A stretch of 64,000 bases of DNA from Brachybacterium fresconis (GCF_017876515.1 NZ_JAGIOC010000001.1:4154001-4218000), one strand, 5' to 3'. Positions 48,091 to 56,191 are shown, counted from the stretch's first letter. Numbers and translations are program-made. Notes: a model not told the origin generated them from the letters alone.

Positions 48091-48942
48091 TCAGCGCTCG
48101 GTGAGCACCTTGCCCGCACGCGCCAGCGCCTGGACCTGAGCGGGCTGCGCGAGCCGCACCGAGACCGCGTCGGACCTCAGGTCGCGGTCGATCCCCTCGG
48201 GCAGAGGCCGGTCGGAGGCCAGGAGCACGCAGTTGCCCCGCCGCTTGCCGGACAGATGCGCCGGCTCGGCGATCACGCCGACGTGGACGAAGACGGAGCT
48301 GAGGGTGGCGACCTCATCGGCCATCAGCCCCGTTCCCGGGGGAGCGGCGCAGTTGGCGAGGTAGAGCCCACCGGGCCTCAGCACCCGAGCGGCGTGCTCG
48401 GCAGCCTCGCGGGAGATCAGCGGGGCGGGCGTCGTCGCCCCGGAGAACACGTCGCGCACCAGGACATCGAAGCGGTCCTCCCGCCAGGAGGCCAGGGCGC
48501 TGAGGGCGTCCTCGATCCGCAGGCGCAGCTGCGGTGAGCGCGGCAGGTCGAACCAGACGCGGACCTGATCGGCCAGCAGCTCGTCGAGCTCGACCACGAT
48601 CTGTCGGGAGCCGAGACGACTCGCCGCGATCGCCCGGGGCAGCGAGCAGCCGCCCCCGCCGAGATGGGCGAGCTGGGGCCCGGAGCGCCCGCTCGTCGAC
48701 GGGCCGGTCACGACGGGGCCGAGGTGCTGGTCGATGGCGATCAGCATCCACCGCATGTACTCGAAGACCAGATGCTCGGGATCCGGGTGCAGGTGCGAGG
48801 AGGGCACACCGTTGACCTCGAGCAGGACGGAGCCGTCGTTCTCGAGCGTGAGGCGGGCCGTCCCCGTCGAGATCGGCAGGGCGGTATCGAGCGGACCGAG
48901 GTGCTCGAAGGGGGCGTGGCGGACACGCGCGCGTCGGGGCAT
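48091..48942 (-). CDS. Spermidine-synthase-like protein
   Basis: A 283-residue protein with the spermidine/spermine synthase Rossmann fold: HLVFEYMRWM, the glycine-rich HLGGGGCSLPRAIAASR, IVVELDELL (acid after strand beta 2) and FDVLVRDVFSGATTPAPL, then AARVLRPGGLYLANCA. The acidic catalytic pair of true polyamine synthases is changed (RDVF instead of a D-A-F/Y-type motif), so a polyamine role is doubtful; many actinobacteria carry such proteins of unknown activity. A -10-like TAGAGT ends 6 nt before the ATG, which suggests a leaderless mRNA. Confidence 0.8.
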   Translation of the reverse strand: MPRRARVRHAPFEHLGPLDTALPISTGTARLTLENDGSVLLEVNGVPSSHLHPDPEHLVFEYMRWMLIAIDQHLGPVVTGPSTSGRSGPQLAHLGGGGCSLPRAIAASRLGSRQIVVELDELLADQVRVWFDLPRSPQLRLRIEDALSALASWREDRFDVLVRDVFSGATTPAPLISREAAEHAARVLRPGGLYLANCAAPPGTGLMADEVATLSSVFVHVGVIAEPAHLSGKRRGNCVLLASDRPLPEGIDRDLRSDAVSVRLAQPAQVQALARAGKVLTER

Positions 48943-48948
48943 CGTTCC

Positions 48949-48954
48949 ACTCTA
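48949..48954 (-). promoter_or_regulatory. Putative -10 of a leaderless transcript (spermidine-synthase-like)
   Basis: Minus-strand TAGAGT followed by 6 nt and the ATG at 48942; no Shine-Dalgarno. Confidence 0.6.
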
Positions 48955-48981
48955 GAAGACGCGACGCCGGGGAAAGGCGCG

Positions 48982-49038
48982 GTGCCGGCAGGAGACGTGC
49001 GGTGCCGGCAGGAGACGTGAGTGCCGGCAGGAGACGTG
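48982..49038. repeat. Three tandem copies of an 18-nt unit
   Basis: An identical 18-nt core containing GCCGGCAGGAGACGTG occurs at 48982-48999, 49002-49019 and 49021-49038, separated by 2 and 1 nt. It lies upstream of the divergent spermidine-synthase-like and HEPN genes, 40 nt behind the former's start. Either a minisatellite or a multi-site operator. The rest of 48943-49220 shows only a -10-like TAGCGT at 49145-49150. Confidence 0.85.
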
Positions 49039-49220
49039 ATGCCGACGGACGTCGCGACGGCGCAGACGGCGCCATGCCCATCCTCCCCACCCCCTGACCG
49101 TCCCCACCGACGGCCTGCCCCGTTCGTCTGTCGGACCCCGCACCTAGCGTGAGGGACATCAGCAGTCGAGGCGGTCCCGAGCTCGTGCGGGCGGCGGGGC
49201 CCGGGGAAGGAGGACCAGCG

Positions 49221-49703
49221 ATGACCACCACCACGTCCCGCCGGCGAGGGCGGGCCGGTCAGCTCCCGTCCGACGGGCGCAGCCTCCGGCTGCGACTCGC
49301 GCATCTGGACCAGGACCAGGCGGATCTGGACCGGGCCCGCGACCTGCTGCGCCGGGGACGTGAGGCCGCCGCCGACGATCCGCGGGAGGCCTTCGAGCTC
49401 GTGCACCGGTCGGCGCTGCGGGGTGCGGGGATCCTGGTCGCCCGAGCCAACCGTGATCGGCGGCGCCGGCTCCCGCTGAACGTCTGGACGGCGCTGGAGA
49501 AGCTCGGCGGCGCGGAGGCCGAGCGGGCGAGCGCCCTGCCCCCGCTGGTGGCGGAGCGGGCGCGACTGGACCGCGACCCTTCGGCGCACCCCGACCCGCA
49601 GCTGCTCAGCGAGCATCTGCGGGAGACGGCGGAGCACCTCGACGAGGTCTCCCGGCGTCTGCTCGCCGATCTCCCGGATCACGTCATCTCCCTGGCCGGA
49701 TGA
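49221..49703 (+). CDS. SAV_6107-type HEPN domain protein
   Basis: A 160-residue helical protein. ARDLLRRGREAAADDPREAFEL, VHRSALRGAGILVARAN, RRRLPLNVWTALEKLGG and the later helix pair match the HEPN-like family named after Streptomyces SAV_6107, which commonly sits just upstream of dinB in actinobacteria. The role is not known; it lacks an obvious RX4-6H nuclease motif, so toxin activity is not suggested. ATG 49221 has AAGGAGG 7 nt upstream; the frame is open to 49149. Confidence 0.75.
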   Translation: MTTTTSRRRGRAGQLPSDGRSLRLRLAHLDQDQADLDRARDLLRRGREAAADDPREAFELVHRSALRGAGILVARANRDRRRRLPLNVWTALEKLGGAEAERASALPPLVAERARLDRDPSAHPDPQLLSEHLRETAEHLDEVSRRLLADLPDHVISLAG

Positions 49704-49740
49704 CGCATCCCGGGCGGGCCTCGCGCCGTGCCGCGCCGAG

Positions 49741-49746
49741 TACAGT
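49741..49746 (+). promoter_or_regulatory. Putative -10 of dinB
   Basis: TACAGT 21 nt before the start and 9 nt before the ribosome-binding site AAGGAGG. No GAAC-N4-GTTC LexA box is found in the 64-nt gap. Confidence 0.45.
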
Positions 49747-49767
49747 GCCAGCACGAAGGAGGTGCCG

Positions 49768-51018
49768 ATGCACGCACGGATGGGCGCGGAGTCCTCCCCG
49801 GAGATCCCCGGGATCCTCCACCTGGATATGGATGCCTTCTTCGCCTCCGTCGAGGTGCGCGACGACCCGGGCCTGCAGGGCCTGCCGGTCGTGGTGGGAG
49901 GGGCCGGGGCCCGCGGCGTGGTCGCCGCCGCCAGCTATCCCGCCCGCACCCGCGGGATCCGCTCGGCGATGCCGATGGCCTCGGCGCGGCGTCTGGCCCC
50001 GGACCTGGTCATCGTCCCGCCCCGGATCGCCCACTACCGCGAGGCCTCCGCCCGGGTGATGGAGATCCTCGGATCGGTGGTCGCCGAGGTGGAGCAGATC
50101 AGCATCGACGAGGCCTTCCTCGACGTGCGCGGCGCGCGGCGACTGTTCGGGGAGCCCGAACAGATCGCCGCCCTGCTGCGACGGACGATCCGCGAGGAGC
50201 TGGATCTGCCCAGCTCCGTGGGCGGCTCGGTCTCCCGCGCGGTCGCCAAGATCGCCTCGGCGCGGGCGAAGCCCGACGGTCAGCTGATCGTCGCGGCGGC
50301 GGAGACGGCCGACTTCCTGGCCCCGCTGCCGGTCTCTGCGGTCTCCGGGATCGGACCCAAGGCCGTCGCCGCCCTCGAACGGATCGGGGTCCACACCATC
50401 GGCCAGATCCGCGAGATCCCCGCATCCGCCCTGGCCCGCGCGCTCGGTCCGCGTGCGTCGGAGATCGCCCAGCTCGCCGCGGGCAACGACCGCACAGGTC
50501 TGGGACACCGCGTGCGCGACAAGTCCCTGGGCACCGAACGCACCTGGGACGAGGACCTCACCGACGCCGCGCAGGTGCGCCGAAACATCACCGTGATGGC
50601 CGATGACGTCGCCCGGCAGCTGCGCCGCGGCGAGCTCGTCGCCCGCACGGTCGTGCTCAAGCTGCGCAGCCCGGACGGGACCACCATCACCCGCTCCTCG
50701 ACCCTGGACCAGCCGACGGCGAGCGGCGAGCGATTGCGCGAGCACGTGGTGGCTCTGTGGGAACGGGAGAGCCACGGCCTGCACCGCATCCGACTGGCCG
50801 GCGTGCGCGCCACCCACCTCGAGCCCGAGGCCTCGACCCCGTACCAGCACGAGCTGACCGTCCGGTCGGGGCAATGGCGAGATCTCGAAGCGGCGATGGA
50901 CCGCGCCGTGGACCGTTTCGGGACCACGAGCCTCAGCCGCGGGTCCACCCTTTCGGGGGCCCCGGAAGCGGCACCGCGCGGGGATTCCCCGCCCTCTCCC
51001 GACCAGGATCGGCCCTGA
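49768..51018 (+). CDS. dinB: DNA polymerase IV (Y family)
   Basis: Error-prone translesion polymerase. The 416-residue protein carries the catalytic acidic residues in ILHLDMDAFFASVE and ISIDEAFLDV, the SVGGSVSRAVAKIASARAKPDG fingers/palm region, helix-hairpin-helix motif SGIGPKAVAALERIG and a little-finger domain. The C-terminal 25 residues are Pro/Ser-rich and lack a clear beta-clamp binding peptide. ATG 49768 is preferred over GTG 49762, with AAGGAGG 5 nt upstream. No LexA box precedes it. Confidence 0.94.
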   Translation: MHARMGAESSPEIPGILHLDMDAFFASVEVRDDPGLQGLPVVVGGAGARGVVAAASYPARTRGIRSAMPMASARRLAPDLVIVPPRIAHYREASARVMEILGSVVAEVEQISIDEAFLDVRGARRLFGEPEQIAALLRRTIREELDLPSSVGGSVSRAVAKIASARAKPDGQLIVAAAETADFLAPLPVSAVSGIGPKAVAALERIGVHTIGQIREIPASALARALGPRASEIAQLAAGNDRTGLGHRVRDKSLGTERTWDEDLTDAAQVRRNITVMADDVARQLRRGELVARTVVLKLRSPDGTTITRSSTLDQPTASGERLREHVVALWERESHGLHRIRLAGVRATHLEPEASTPYQHELTVRSGQWRDLEAAMDRAVDRFGTTSLSRGSTLSGAPEAAPRGDSPPSPDQDRP

Positions 51019-51172
51019 GGCGCCGCCCGCTCGTGTGATGCTTCGCGGTCGGAGTTCCCATTACTCAGGAAGTGGCTCTAAACTGGGGGAAACGCCGATG
51101 GGGGCTCCGGACCACGATCGGCGGTCGGTGCGCCCACCAGCGCGAGAGGACCGGGGACAAGGAGCGGGAATC

Positions 51173-51583
51173 ATGCCGCTGTCTGACCATGAGCAGAAGA
51201 TGCTCGACGAGATGGAGCGTCAGCTCTTCGCTGACGATCCACGGCTCGCGCGCGCGTTCGCGCCGACCAAGAATCGTCGGCGCAGCGGGCGACGGATCGC
51301 GATCGGCCTCGGGGGCGTCGTCGTCGGCCTCGGAGTGCTGATCCTGGCCGTCTCGCTGCCCGCCATCTGGCTCGGCGTCATCGCCTTCATCGGGATGCTC
51401 GCCGGTGCCGTCTACGCGGTGACCACCCCGAGCTCCTCCTCGCAGGAGGGCCCCTCCGATTCCGGGGGCGGCGGCGGTGGGGGCAGCGGCCCCAGCACCC
51501 CGCGGGGCGACGACGGGGGAACCTTCATGAGCAAGCTCGAGGCGCGCTGGGAGAAGCGCTCCGGAGACGACCCGCGCCTCTGA
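51173..51583 (+). CDS. DUF3040 family membrane protein
   Basis: A 136-residue protein with the DUF3040 N-terminus MPLSDHEQKMLDEMERQLFADDP, two membrane segments (about 42-65 and 66-84), then a Gly/Ser-rich linker and a charged tail. The family lies next to dinB and upstream of mraZ in many actinobacteria; function unknown. ATG 51173 has AAGGAG 8 nt upstream. The longer open frame from 51035 is not supported. A perfect 13-bp hairpin lies 48 nt after the stop. Confidence 0.85.
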   Translation: MPLSDHEQKMLDEMERQLFADDPRLARAFAPTKNRRRSGRRIAIGLGGVVVGLGVLILAVSLPAIWLGVIAFIGMLAGAVYAVTTPSSSSQEGPSDSGGGGGGGSGPSTPRGDDGGTFMSKLEARWEKRSGDDPRL

Positions 51584-51631
51584 GGCGGTCTCGCCGACGC
51601 GGCATCACGCGCCCGTCACCACCACGACCCT

Positions 51632-51661
51632 GAAGCCCCGGCTCCCGCGAGCCGGGGCTTC
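51632..51661 (+). terminator. 13-bp perfect terminator hairpin after the DUF3040 gene
   Basis: Arms 51632-51644 and 51649-51661 pair without mismatch around a CCGC loop; this ends the gene block before the dcw cluster. Confidence 0.85.
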
Positions 51662-52147
51662 GTCGTGCCCGGGCCCGGGTTTCGCGCCCGCCGGCCACCC
51701 GCGATCGGTCGCCGGACCCGAGTGATCCCCGCCGTCCGCCCGCGATCGGTGGCCAGGCGCCGGTGATCCGTCCTCCCCGGGATCCGCGTCGACCCGGACG
51801 GCTGGAGCCCTGGCCGACCGCACGGTTCGTGCGGCGATCCGGCCCGTCCGACGCGCTGCGCGAGCCGTCGTGCCGACCACTTCCCCGAGAATCCCCACTT
51901 CCCTCCACCCCATCCCTCCCTGACCCTCCACCTCCATCCCCGCCAGACCTCCGCGGCCCCCTGAAACGCTGTGACCTGCGAAGTTCTCCGGGCTGTCGCG
52001 GGGAGAGGGCTCGCAGACCGACCGGTGACTCCGTCTGAGGCCTGCTGCCGACGCGCCGCGCGTGGAAATCCCCCCACTGTCCACCACCGTGTTGACCTGC
52101 GGTGACGCATGCCATCTGCGGCGATTTCGCCGATTCGGTAGCCCTGT
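51662..52147. other. Gene-free region before the dcw cluster
   Basis: About 490 nt without a convincing gene on either strand. It contains a 41-bp imperfect tandem duplication (51698-51779, with CCCGCGATCGGT at 51698 and 51739 and GTGATCC at 51722 and 51763), a pyrimidine-rich tract on the plus strand (about 51876-51945), and a small CGGCGA-TT-TCGCCG hairpin (52119-52132). The minus-strand open frames here are Arg/Gly/Ser-rich and look like composition artefacts. Long leaders or distal dcw promoters may lie here. Confidence 0.6.
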
Positions 52148-52148
52148 G

Positions 52149-52193
52149 TGGGGGTTAGTGGGGTAAAGTGGAGCGCGTTGGGAGGAGATGGGT
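52149..52193 (+). promoter_or_regulatory. MraZ operator: five TGGGN-type boxes at 10-nt period
   Basis: TGGGG (52149), TGGGG (52159), TGGAG (52169), TGGGA (52179) and TGGGT (52189) start exactly 10 nt apart. MraZ is known to bind direct TGGGN-type repeats with 5-nt spacers upstream of its own gene. A -10-like TAAAGT (52164-52169) lies among the boxes, so MraZ binding would block the promoter. Confidence 0.8.
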
Positions 52194-52231
52194 TTCGGAT
52201 CGCGAGTCTCGGCGAGTGAAGGAGGGCCTGG

Positions 52232-52663
52232 ATGTTTCTCGGCACCTTCACGCCCAAGCTCGACGACAAGGGGCGCCTGATCTTCCCGGCCAAGTTCCGC
52301 GACGAGCTCGCCTCGGGACTGGTCATGACTCGTGGGCAGGAGCACTGCATCGCCGTGTACCCGCTCGCCGAGTTCCGCCAGAAGCTCGAGGAGGCCCGTC
52401 GGGCGCCCACCACCGACCGGCGCACCCGCGACTACCTGCGTGTGCTGCTGTCCGGAGCGGAGGACGTCATCCCGGACAAGCAGGGCCGCATCACCATCCC
52501 GGGCCACCTTCGCGGATACGCGGATCTGGACCGGGAGTGCGCCGTCATCGGCGCTCTCGATCGACTCGAGATCTGGTCGCTCCCGGCCTGGGAGACCTAT
52601 CTCGAACAGAAGGAAGAAGGCTTCGCCGAGACCTCCGAGGAGGTGGTCCCCGGCTTGTTCTGA
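52232..52663 (+). CDS. mraZ: Transcriptional regulator MraZ
   Basis: DNA-binding regulator that represses the dcw (division and cell wall) operon. The 143-residue protein has the two tandem AbrB-like halves, with [26 protein letters not shown] in the first half and [23 protein letters not shown] in the second; the DKGR and DKQGR turns are the DNA-contacting motifs. AAGGAGG lies 6 nt before the ATG. It is the first gene of the cluster and has its probable operator right upstream. Confidence 0.96.
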   Translation: MFLGTFTPKLDDKGRLIFPAKFRDELASGLVMTRGQEHCIAVYPLAEFRQKLEEARRAPTTDRRTRDYLRVLLSGAEDVIPDKQGRITIPGHLRGYADLDRECAVIGALDRLEIWSLPAWETYLEQKEEGFAETSEEVVPGLF

Positions 52664-52699
52664 GCTCGGCTCGAGGGACATCCGTCCTGTGAGACCTCT

Positions 52700-52749
52700 C
52701 GTCGTTCCCGCCCCGATGCAACTTCCCCGGTGGCGGGTCGGGAACGACG
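52700..52749 (+). other. 11-bp inverted repeat between mraZ and rsmH
   Basis: CGTCGTTCCCG (52700-52710) pairs perfectly with CGGGAACGACG (52739-52749); the 28 nt between include further C-rich and G-rich strands that could pair. In the 188-nt gap inside the operon this could be a partial terminator or a processing site that lowers expression downstream of mraZ. Confidence 0.6.
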
Positions 52750-52851
52750 GGGAATCTGACAGGGCGGCGCCGCAGCCGGACAGCGGAGCCGAGGGGAGCG
52801 GAGAGATCTGTTCCCGCCAGCAGCACAGGAACGACCCAGGACAGGGGGGAC

Positions 52852-53847
52852 ATGGACGAGACGACGGACGGCCCGCCGGCCCACGACCGGCACGTCCCGG
52901 TCCTGCTCGCCACCTCGGTCGAGCTGCTCGTGCCCGCGCTCCAGGAGGCGGGCGCGATCTACGTCGACGCCACCCTGGGCATGGGCGGGCATGCCGCCGC
53001 CGTGCTCCGCGCCGCTCCCCAGGCGCAGCTGGTGGGGATCGACCGGGACCCCCAGGCGCTCGAGCTGGCCCGGCAGCGGCTGGACCGCGAGGGCGTCGGC
53101 GACCGCGCCACCCTCGTCCACGCCACCTACGACGAGATCCGCGACGTGCTGGCGGCCCTCGACCTGCCCGGCGCCCACGCCGTGATGATGGATCTGGGGC
53201 TGTCCAGCTTCCAGATCGACACCACCGATCGCGGCTTCTCCTACGCGGCGGACGCGCCGCTGGACATGCGCATGGACACCGACTCCGACGGCCCCACGGC
53301 CGCGGACCTCCTGCGCGAGCTGCCCGAGGCGGAGATCTCCCGGATCCTCCACGACCTCGGCGACGAGCGCTTCGCCCGCCGCATCGCTCGCCGCATCGTC
53401 GAGCAGCGCGAGACCGCGCCGCTGGAGCGCAGCGGCGAGCTGGTCGCCCTGCTGGACCGGGCGATCCCGGGCGCCTCCAAGGCCTCCGGCGGGCACCCCG
53501 CAAAGCGCACCTTCCAGGCGCTGCGGATCGCCGTGAACGAGGAGCTCGAGATTCTCGCCTCCGCACTCGAATCCGCTCTCGACTGCCTGCACGTCGACGG
53601 ACGCATCGTCGTGGAGTCCTACCACTCGGGCGAGGACCGCCTGGTCAAGACTGCCTTCGCACGCAGGACCCACTCCTCGGCCCCGCCCGGACTCCCGGTC
53701 GAGCTCGACGAGCACCTGCCGACGTTCACCCCGCTCGTGCGCGGTGCCCTGAAGGCCGCCGACGCCGAACGAGACACCAACTCCCGCGCCGCCTCCGTGC
53801 GCCTGCGCGCTCTCACCCGTACCCGTCCCGCCCGGAGAGGTCACTGA
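52852..53847 (+). CDS. rsmH: 16S rRNA (cytosine(1402)-N4)-methyltransferase RsmH
   Basis: Methylates C1402 in the ribosomal P site; formerly MraW. The 331-residue protein has HVPVLLATSVELL, SAM motif I YVDATLGMGGHAAAVL, GIDRDPQALELA, MMDLGLSSFQIDTTDRGFS, DMRMD and the C-terminal FQALRIAVNEELEIL, then VVESYHSGEDRLVK. A G-rich stretch just upstream of the ATG is the likely ribosome-binding site. The next gene, ftsL, starts 1 nt after its stop. Confidence 0.96.
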   Translation: MDETTDGPPAHDRHVPVLLATSVELLVPALQEAGAIYVDATLGMGGHAAAVLRAAPQAQLVGIDRDPQALELARQRLDREGVGDRATLVHATYDEIRDVLAALDLPGAHAVMMDLGLSSFQIDTTDRGFSYAADAPLDMRMDTDSDGPTAADLLRELPEAEISRILHDLGDERFARRIARRIVEQRETAPLERSGELVALLDRAIPGASKASGGHPAKRTFQALRIAVNEELEILASALESALDCLHVDGRIVVESYHSGEDRLVKTAFARRTHSSAPPGLPVELDEHLPTFTPLVRGALKAADAERDTNSRAASVRLRALTRTRPARRGH

Positions 53848-53848
53848 T

Positions 53849-54367
53849 ATGGCCAGCACGTCAGCCGTTCACGCCCCCGCGGTCCGCCCCGTCCGCGGAC
53901 CGCGATCCTCCGCCGTCCCTCGGCCGCGCCTGACCGTCGTCTCGTCGCCGCGGACCGCCGGCGGGTCGATGCCGTTCACCCTCCTGTGCACCCTGATCGT
54001 GGTCTCGGCCCTGGCCGCGCTGCTGTACCTGAACATCCAGATGTCCGACACCAGCTACGAGATCACCCGTCTCCAGAGCCAGTCCCAGCGGTTGACCGAG
54101 GAGAAGCAGGCGCTCTCGGAGACCAACGAGCGTCTGGGCACCCCGCAGTCGCTCGAGCGCCAGGCGCGCGAGATCGGCATGGTCCCGGTCACCGATCCGG
54201 CCTATATCGACCTCGACACGGGCAAGATCCTCGGCGAGACGTCCCCGGCACAGCAGACTGAGGTCAATCCGGAGCTCGCGGACGTTCCGGCCGAGAAGGC
54301 CGTCCCGCCGGCTGAGATCTACGACGAGCCCACCACCTACCACGGCATGGGCAACGAGGGAGCCTGA
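53849..54367 (+). CDS. ftsL: FtsL-like cell division protein
   Basis: Predicted bitopic divisome protein of 172 residues: a basic N-terminal cytoplasmic tail (1-40), one transmembrane segment (about 41-62, PFTLLCTLIVVSALAALLYL), a short coiled coil (SYEITRLQSQSQRLTEEKQALSE) and a Pro/Glu-rich extracellular tail. Sequence conservation of FtsL is low; the call rests on layout and on the position between rsmH and ftsI, where FtsL is found throughout actinobacteria. It begins 1 nt after rsmH. Confidence 0.85.
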   Translation: MASTSAVHAPAVRPVRGPRSSAVPRPRLTVVSSPRTAGGSMPFTLLCTLIVVSALAALLYLNIQMSDTSYEITRLQSQSQRLTEEKQALSETNERLGTPQSLERQAREIGMVPVTDPAYIDLDTGKILGETSPAQQTEVNPELADVPAEKAVPPAEIYDEPTTYHGMGNEGA

Positions 54368-54369
54368 CC

Positions 54370-56184
54370 ATGGCGCGGTCCCGCACCACCCGGTCCACCG
54401 GGGGCACGCGTCGCCCCCGCGGCGGCGGCGGCAGCACCCGCCCGGGCAGAGGCACCCGGTCGGCGGCGTCCCGGGTCGGGGTGCCGCACGTCCGCCACCG
54501 TCTGCTGATCTGCATGATCCTGGTGGCCGTGCTGATGATCTCCGGGCGACTGGTCTGGGTCCAGGGCCTGGACGCCAGCGCTCGCGCCCAGGAGGCCATC
54601 GAGCAGCGCACCGTCACCCGCTCGATCCCCGCTCTGCGCGGCGACATCCTGGACCGCGACGGCACCACGATGGCCAGCTCCGTCGAGCGATACGACCTGT
54701 GGGTCAACCAGAAGCAGGTCGACCAGTACCGCCAGGGCGAGGACGAGGGCCCCACGGGCATCGAGGCCGCCGCCCAGGAGCTCGCCCCCGTACTGGGCTG
54801 GTCCGTCTCCGACACCGAGAAGGCGCTGACCGGCGATCGCGGCTTCCTCTATCTCTCCAAGAACGTCGAGCCCAAGGTGCGCGACGCGGCCCTGGCGCTG
54901 AAGATCCCGGGCATCGGCGCCGACCGGGTCGCCGACCGCATCTACCCGTCCGGATCGGTGGGCGGCAACGTCCTCGGCTTCGTCGGTGCCGACGGCGCCC
55001 CCCTGGCCGGCATCGAGTACTCCTACGACGACGCGCTGAGCGGCACCGACGGCGAGCGGACCTACGAGCGCGGCGCCGGCGGTCAGATCATCCCCACCGG
55101 CACGCAGCACACCACCCCCGCGGTCGACGGGAGCGACCTGATGCTGACCATCGATCGCGACCTGCAGTGGAAGGCGCAGCAGATCGTCGCCGGGGCCGTG
55201 GACAAGTGGGGCGCCGAGGGCGGCAGCGCCGTCGTGCTGAACTCGCACAGCGGTGAGGTCCTGGCCCTGGCCGACTACCCCTCCTACGACCCCAACGCCC
55301 CCAAGGAGGACGAGTACCTCGGAAACCGGTCGATCTCGAACGTCTTCGAGCCCGGCTCCACCGGCAAGCTGTTCACCTTCGCCGCCGCCCTCGAGGAGGG
55401 CACGGCGACCATGGACTCCGAGTACGAGATCCCCTACGAGCAGTACTTCGAGGGGGAGCGCGTCAAGGACTCCCACCACCACCCGGACCAGCAGCTCACC
55501 CTCGCGGGCGTGCTGAAGCACAGCTCGAACGTCGGCTCCGTGCAGATCGCCGAGGAGATGACCCCGCAGGTCCGGTACGACTACCTGCGGGCCTTCGGAC
55601 TCGGGGAGCCGACCGGCGTGCAGCTGCCCGGAGAGTCCGCCGGCACCGTGCACCCGCCCGAGGACTGGAACGGCCGCACCCGCTACACCACCGCCTTCGG
55701 CCAGGGCTACAACGTCAACGCTCTGCAGATGGTCTCCGCCGTCGGCACCTTCGCCAACGACGGCGTGCGCGTCCAGCCCTCCCTCGTCTCCGGGGTCCGG
55801 CAGGACGACGGCACCGTACGGCCCGCGGGCCAGCCCGAGAGCACCCGGGTGATCTCCTCCGACACCGCCGCGACCATGCGGTCCCTGATGGACAACGACG
55901 TCGACGAGGAGAAGGACCGCGCCGCGGTGAGCGGCTACGCCACCGCCGGCAAGACAGGCACCGCGCAGGTCGCCGACGGCACCTACACCGCCTCCTTCAT
56001 CGGCTACGCCCCGGCGGACGACCCGGACATCGTGATCGGCGTGTTCGTCTTCGGTCTGGACTCCTTCATCTCCGGCAGCCGTGCCGCCTCCCCGGCGTTC
56101 TCCGAGCTGATGACGTTCACCCTGCAGAACCAGGGCATCCCGCCGACCGGAGTCCCCGGCCGTGAGCTCGAGAACGAGTGGTGA
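54370..56184 (+). CDS. ftsI: Septal penicillin-binding protein (FtsI/PBP3 type transpeptidase)
   Basis: D,D-transpeptidase that cross-links septal peptidoglycan with FtsW. The 604-residue protein has an Arg/Gly-rich cytoplasmic tail, one transmembrane helix (about 44-62), the PBP dimerisation domain (RGDILDRDGTTMASSVE) and the transpeptidase domain with STGK at 330-333 (catalytic Ser330), SSN at 385-387 and KTG at 528-530. It begins 2 nt after ftsL. No PASTA domains are present. murE follows after 7 nt. Confidence 0.95.
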   Translation: MARSRTTRSTGGTRRPRGGGGSTRPGRGTRSAASRVGVPHVRHRLLICMILVAVLMISGRLVWVQGLDASARAQEAIEQRTVTRSIPALRGDILDRDGTTMASSVERYDLWVNQKQVDQYRQGEDEGPTGIEAAAQELAPVLGWSVSDTEKALTGDRGFLYLSKNVEPKVRDAALALKIPGIGADRVADRIYPSGSVGGNVLGFVGADGAPLAGIEYSYDDALSGTDGERTYERGAGGQIIPTGTQHTTPAVDGSDLMLTIDRDLQWKAQQIVAGAVDKWGAEGGSAVVLNSHSGEVLALADYPSYDPNAPKEDEYLGNRSISNVFEPGSTGKLFTFAAALEEGTATMDSEYEIPYEQYFEGERVKDSHHHPDQQLTLAGVLKHSSNVGSVQIAEEMTPQVRYDYLRAFGLGEPTGVQLPGESAGTVHPPEDWNGRTRYTTAFGQGYNVNALQMVSAVGTFANDGVRVQPSLVSGVRQDDGTVRPAGQPESTRVISSDTAATMRSLMDNDVDEEKDRAAVSGYATAGKTGTAQVADGTYTASFIGYAPADDPDIVIGVFVFGLDSFISGSRAASPAFSELMTFTLQNQGIPPTGVPGRELENEW

Positions 56185-56191
56185 GCGCCTC

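Noticed and set aside
48091..48942. True spermidine synthase
   Set aside because: The fold motifs are present but the catalytic acidic motif is altered and no polyamine pathway gene is near.
48982..49038. CRISPR array
   Set aside because: Repeats are 18 nt with 1-2 nt between them; there is no room for spacers and no cas genes.
49221..49703. Toxin of a HEPN/MNT toxin-antitoxin pair
   Set aside because: No RX4-6H motif and no neighbouring nucleotidyltransferase antitoxin; the dinB-linked SAV_6107 family fits better.
51525..52115. 196-codon minus-strand ORF before mraZ
   Set aside because: Arg/Gly/Ser-rich, overlaps the DUF3040 gene end, no start signal and no family features.
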